Shown here piece by piece: positions 60,097 through 64,000 of a DNA stretch of 64,000 nt. The stretch is from Byssothecium circinans. Its lineage: Eukaryota > Ascomycota > Dothideomycetes > Pleosporales > Massarinaceae. Below the pieces are notes generated by a model that saw nothing but the letters and a program-made list of their open reading frames with translations, had not been told where the DNA came from and made no database searches. The position numbers were made by a program, and so were the translations under genes. The DNA is taken from contig ML977021.1 in the NCBI GenBank assembly GCA_010015675.1, forward strand, positions 135,393-199,392, in the 5' to 3' direction. The stretch's first letter is position 1, and each line of letters opens with the position of its first letter.

Positions 60097-61823
60097 GATG
60101 CGCAGTGACTGGGTGACACTGCTGGTTCCAAGCTGACGAAGTAAGCAAAAATGGAGATAAATATGACACATCTCAGAAATGCATCGGAGTAACAGCATAT
60201 GGAGTTTATCTAATGAGGCATTAGAATTGAGATTGACGAAGAATGCATCTTATTGGTCGTGACCGCTGTGGCAATACTGAATCCATATTCGCCGTGGTAA
60301 ATCGGATCCAGTATGGGGCTTGAGTGGGAAGCTATTGTCGTCCGATGGAGGGACTTCCTGCACAACACCCGAAACATGATTTAGGTAATTGTTTGAGGAG
60401 GTTTGCCTTAAGCATTGGATCTACGCTTATTTTCGGCTAAGCCCCTCTGCCAATCCTGGCAAATGTGTTCGATGGAGACTCGACGCTGGTCTAGATGATC
60501 CCTCCAAAGATTATTCGATAGCGGATGAGAACGCACGATGTGAGAAGGAAATCTCGAGGATGAAGGAGACTCATGAGGTCGTGGGAGCATGATCGGTATA
60601 GTTTTTCGTAGGTGCGCAGATGCGTGATTTGTTTTTGTACAGGGGCAGAGAACTTGAGGAATGTTGGACTGGCTTCCAGAGCTTGGAGTAAAGGCGAGGC
60701 TGCGCTTTTCCTTCTCCGGCTAGACAGCTGTCATCCGCGGATGACACCGCCAAACATTGATTCAAGCCCAGATCCATCATTAGTCCCGCACGCACAGTCT
60801 CGTCCACTGGGCTAGCCACGCGCTGTTTCCGTCTAGCATTCAACGACCGAACGGCAGGACAACGCTGAACCCGTGGAGCTACGGCATGTCCGCATTAGAC
60901 ATTACAGCCCTGCATTCACTGACGAGGAATCTCGGGATAGGTAGCCATCGTGTCGGCGTCAAGATAACCTGAGGTCCCTCAACCAGAAGAATTCGAGCTG
61001 CTGTGTTGTGATATGGAAAAAGAGGCGGGAATTCGTATGCCAATTACGAATGCAATGTCGACATAAAAAGCCCCGAGGTTTCGTCGCAACCCAAGCTAGA
61101 CCTGCATGTTTCATTTAACTACGAACAAAGCAAATCAGAATACATCCGTATTTTAGACATCTTCAGGTCAGAGTTTATGTCTTTGTAGGAGTTTTAAACT
61201 TCAAAAAACAAATGTACGCGAACAACCACCATGTCTTACTCTCAACAAAGATGTCGTGCTACTCAACACAGATTAGCTAACCACTACAACTCTTTCAGAA
61301 AGGCGATTATGGAGGAGACAGCTGTCGAATTACCGTGAAATCTGATCCAAGAATCTACCTGTTATCGACCGACATAACCGTGCGAATGCTTCTTCAAGCA
61401 GTTCCTTCCCGTGGCACTAGCTATTTAAACTCGAAAGAATGTTGTAAATCCATTCTTCTAAGCATGCCGCTTCTACAGCAGGGCTTCAAGTTTTGGTAAA
61501 GCAAGGCTCTATGTTATACTGCCTACGAGTAAAAAGCAATGCAGTTGAGCAAGACCAGGAGGTGCCTATGGGGGCCGGGGCGCTGTAACGGACGGAAACG
61601 GCTATCTCGTCCCTTGTGATTTAAATGTCAAGAGTACTTGGTCCATCCTCCTGCGAGCGGCCCAGGTGAGTGAAACAATCTTCTGCTGCGGGGATATGGA
61701 TCAGCAAGCTCTCGTCAAGGAGTGGGCGGCACATCTTCTACCCTTCCTTTCTAAAGTGTCTACTCTTCAAGTATTATACTAATTCTTCCTCCTTTCTTCA
61801 TATACACTCTTGGCTTGCTAGCC
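60097..61823. other. Gene-poor interval
   Basis: About 1.7 kb between the oxidase pseudogene and the DUF7703-like gene, which are transcribed divergently. Open frames are short and unconvincing. The part nearest 61823 should be the promoter of the next gene. Confidence 0.45.
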
Positions 61824-63127
61824 ATGGCTTCTACACAGCTTACTCAGGGTCCGCTCCAGTCGACAATCGAAGTTGTGGCCTTTATAGCTCTAACTGGAAT
61901 AGCATGTTTCAACAGCTGCGAACTGCTGTTGACGATCTTCCTCACCTTCCAAAGGTGGGCCGGACGATATTTCTACTGCCTTGTAGTCGCTACGTCTGGG
62001 GTCCTCGTCTTCCAGGTGTTTGTCTTCTTGCAAACATGGGCACCTCAGCTCGAAGCCCACGCCGTCATGGCTATGATTGACGTAGGAAGGTCAGCAATGG
62101 TTACGGGGCAGTCACTAGTCCTTTGGTCCCGACTTCATCTTGTTACCCGTACGCGTTGGAAGCTGCAAGGAATATTATATATGATGTAAGCGCCATGCCA
62201 ATATGCTTGAGCTGCGCTGACCTTGTTCCTTTCTCATTGCGCAGTATCTTCAATGGCGTTTTCCTTCATATCCCACAAGCAGGATTCTCCCTAGCTGTAA
62301 GTCCTTTCAAAACCTAGAGCGCTAGGTAACAGTTTGGCCGCATCGCACAATCGAAAACAACGAAAAGCGCCGCGAAACGGTGGCCGCATGAACGTACTTC
62401 TTTCCCTACCCACCAGGCTAACTCTCCCCAGGCTATCCACAATAACCATCTCAACCCAAAATACAGGCCCTTCGAGCTCATGGAAAAAATCTCCATCGCC
62501 ATATTCACCGGCCAAGAACTCATCATCTCCTCCGTCTATCTTTTCGAAACAACCCGCATCCTGCGTGTCGGCGACCTCGTCCAGAAGAAGTCCAGCCGCC
62601 GCTGCATCCAAAAGCTCTTCCTCGCCAACATCGCAATCATCGCCCTCGACGTTGTGACAATGTCGCTGGAATTCTCCGCTCTGTGGGGTGTATGGTGCTC
62701 GTTCAAGGGCTTCGGGTACTCTGTTAAGCTTAAGATTGAATTCGCTATGTTGAATCAACTGCGCGAGTCTGTCAAGGGTAGGGGGAGTGTAGGGAGTAGT
62801 GGTGGGGTCCATGGGGCGTGTGGGAGTGGGGAGACGGGGGATAGGGATATTAGTTTGGGGAGTCCGGATGGGAAGGTGAAGGGTGGAGATAGGGTAGGAA
62901 GGAGGGGTAGTTCGGATGGAGAGCGTACGTGGGATCGCAATGATGATGCGGAGAGGATTTTTAAGACTACGGAAATTGATGTCAGACATGATGCTGGAGG
63001 GCTTGAGAGAGGGGTTGATAGGATTTTTACGGTGCATTGTCCGTCCGAGTCGTCTTCGATTGACTTTGCTACGAAGGGGTCTGATGAGAGGGATTCTGGA
63101 GGTTGGAGAAGGAATTGGGAAATATGA
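61824..63127 (+). CDS. Multi-pass membrane protein, DUF7703-like
   Basis: Exons 61824-62185, 62245-62296 and 62432-63127 encode about 369 residues. Exon 2 is only 52 bases. The ATG at 61824 (GCCATGG) is the first in frame; the codons just upstream include only a TTG. About seven hydrophobic segments are seen: around residues 12-34, 45-70, 80-105, 118-140, 160-180, 200-220 and 215-235 (the last two may be one long region). The motif HNNHLNPKYRPFELMEKISIA and the following GQELIISSVYLFETTRILR are typical of a fungal seven-helix-like family listed as DUF7703, of unknown function. The C-terminal 130 residues are polar, rich in Gly, Ser, Asp and Arg, and probably cytoplasmic. A receptor-like role is conceivable but only by analogy of topology. 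Confidence 0.78.
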
Positions 63128-63485
63128 GGTGGAGGCGATTGTTAACACTCATGAGTAATACCGCTGTCTGCATGTATTTGGAAGTAAGCCACATCACCTT
63201 GTTCATATTGAACACCTCACATTCACGGCCATAGTTATAGCTGATATAAACGCAACAGTCTAAATCATACTCAAATTTGTGCCCCTGTTTCCTACTCCCA
63301 TTCTACATTCCACAACGCACACGCATCTAAGCAAAAAGCCACAAAGCACAAACAAAAGCAACGAAACACAAGCATACCACCCTTACGCTACACCATCATC
63401 CCCCTTCTTGCTCCTCATTGTCCATAACATGTGTACATGCATCACATTATCACACCATCATCCAATCGCTCCCGCACTCAGGCCA
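63128..63485. other. Intergenic between convergent gene ends
   Basis: A 358-bp spacer between the DUF7703-like gene (+) and the last gene (-), A/C-rich toward its right end. No gene seen. Confidence 0.6.
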
Positions 63486-64000
63486 CTAACACCCATCTCC
63501 CTTCACCATCTCAACCTCCCTGTCCGTCTCCGCTTTCTTCAGCATCTTCTTGACCCACCTATGGTGCACAACTAGACTAGCCGCGACAATCACAAGAGTC
63601 AAAGGAACCAAGGCAAACGCTGCCACGGCAAGCCTCGTCTGCTCAGCCGTATCGTAGTGGACCTCAGTCTGACCAGTCACTTTCTGCGTCTGCATAGCAG
63701 GGGGCGGAGCGATGACATTGGCATCGACGCCCCGGGCAACAAGCTTCAGCGTCTTGACGAGCTTGCTGTTGGGGTTCAGGGTCTGGTCGTCGCCGAGGAG
63801 GATGTGGGCGACGTTGTCCGAGAGGTGGAACTCGCGCTTCGCGTGGTGAGCGATTTTAGAGTTGAGGATCGCGCGAAGTTTGTCGTCGGAGAGAATTTCG
63901 GCGATGCTGATGGAGCGCTCGTCAAGGTCCGTAGGCTCGGTGTCAATGTCGTCGTCGGTATCCTCTTCGGATGCAATTGCATCGACTTCAACAGCTTCGA
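63486..64000 (-). CDS. C-terminal part of a single-pass membrane protein, 5' end beyond window
   Basis: The minus-strand frame is open from the window edge (first full codon at 63998) to a stop at 63486, about 170 residues. A methionine at 63695 is internal. The visible part begins with an acidic stretch (EEDTDDDIDTEPTDLDE). A polar region follows with LSDDKLRAILNSKIAHHAKREFHLSDNVA split by typical helix breaks, and then one hydrophobic segment (AAFALVPLTLVIVAASLVV). A basic tail starts HHRWVKKMLKK. Topology suggests a type I-like membrane anchor with a short cytoplasmic end. I recognise no family; the missing N-terminal part would decide. Confidence 0.6.
   Translation of the reverse strand, partial: EAVEVDAIASEEDTDDDIDTEPTDLDERSISIAEILSDDKLRAILNSKIAHHAKREFHLSDNVAHILLGDDQTLNPNSKLVKTLKLVARGVDANVIAPPPAMQTQKVTGQTEVHYDTAEQTRLAVAAFALVPLTLVIVAASLVVHHRWVKKMLKKAETDREVEMVKGDGC

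Overview
The window is nuclear DNA of a filamentous ascomycete (Pezizomycotina). Genes carry short introns, mostly 45-80 bp, with GT..AG ends and CTRAY-type branch points. GC content is near 50%, genes lie on both strands without operons, and intergenic gaps are 0.4-4 kb. The gene families (Nup98-Nup96, Cdc24, epsin, PDR-type ABC transporter, DUF7703-type membrane protein, berberine-bridge-like oxidase) suit this group. A Dothideomycete is my best guess, but I cannot prove the class from sequence alone.

Layout. 1-7.4 kb: 3' end of a Nup98-Nup96 gene (+), an Hsp70/actin-fold ATPase (-, seven exons) and an unrecognised four-exon gene (+). 7.4-10.5 kb: no gene seen. 10.5-11.7 kb: intronless flavohemoglobin. 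11.7-15.8 kb: gene-poor leader region before a four-finger C2H2 regulator (15.8-17.3 kb). 18.6-20.5 kb: epsin. 21.1-22.0 kb: small F-box/2EXR-like protein. 22-25.9 kb: gene-poor, with an unresolved coding-like patch on the minus strand. 25.9-26.8 kb: bZIP-like protein. 28.8-33.7 kb: full-size PDR ABC transporter (-). 35.1-37.9 kb: F-box/WD40 protein of beta-TrCP type (-). 39.9-43.2 kb: Cdc24 Rho-GEF (+). 44.5-46.5 kb: Nramp metal transporter (+). 47.0-49.0 kb: a highly divergent G-alpha-like protein with a helical N-terminal extension (-). 49.6-51.6 kb: F-box protein with an RG-rich tail (+). 52.1-54.4 kb: a tandem pair of single-pass membrane proteins (-). 54.8 kb: a short terminal-inverted-repeat element. 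56.2-57.2 kb: beta-carbonic anhydrase (-). 58.5-60.1 kb: broken FAD-linked oxidase (-). 61.8-63.1 kb: multi-pass DUF7703-like protein (+). 63.5-64 kb: C-terminal part of a single-pass membrane protein (-).

Most genes are single-copy housekeeping or signalling genes with no shared pathway. There is some thematic overlap in polarity and trafficking (Cdc24, epsin), protein turnover (three F-box-type proteins) and stress or metal handling (flavohemoglobin, ABC pump, Nramp, carbonic anhydrase). The two adjacent membrane proteins are clear paralogues, with the same domain order and the same intron position and phase. The strongest candidates for unusual biology are the degenerate G-alpha-like protein, the tandem membrane pair (one copy with an apparent frameshift in its leader), the decayed oxidase, and a Nramp intron whose retention would keep the frame and add a hydrophobic segment.
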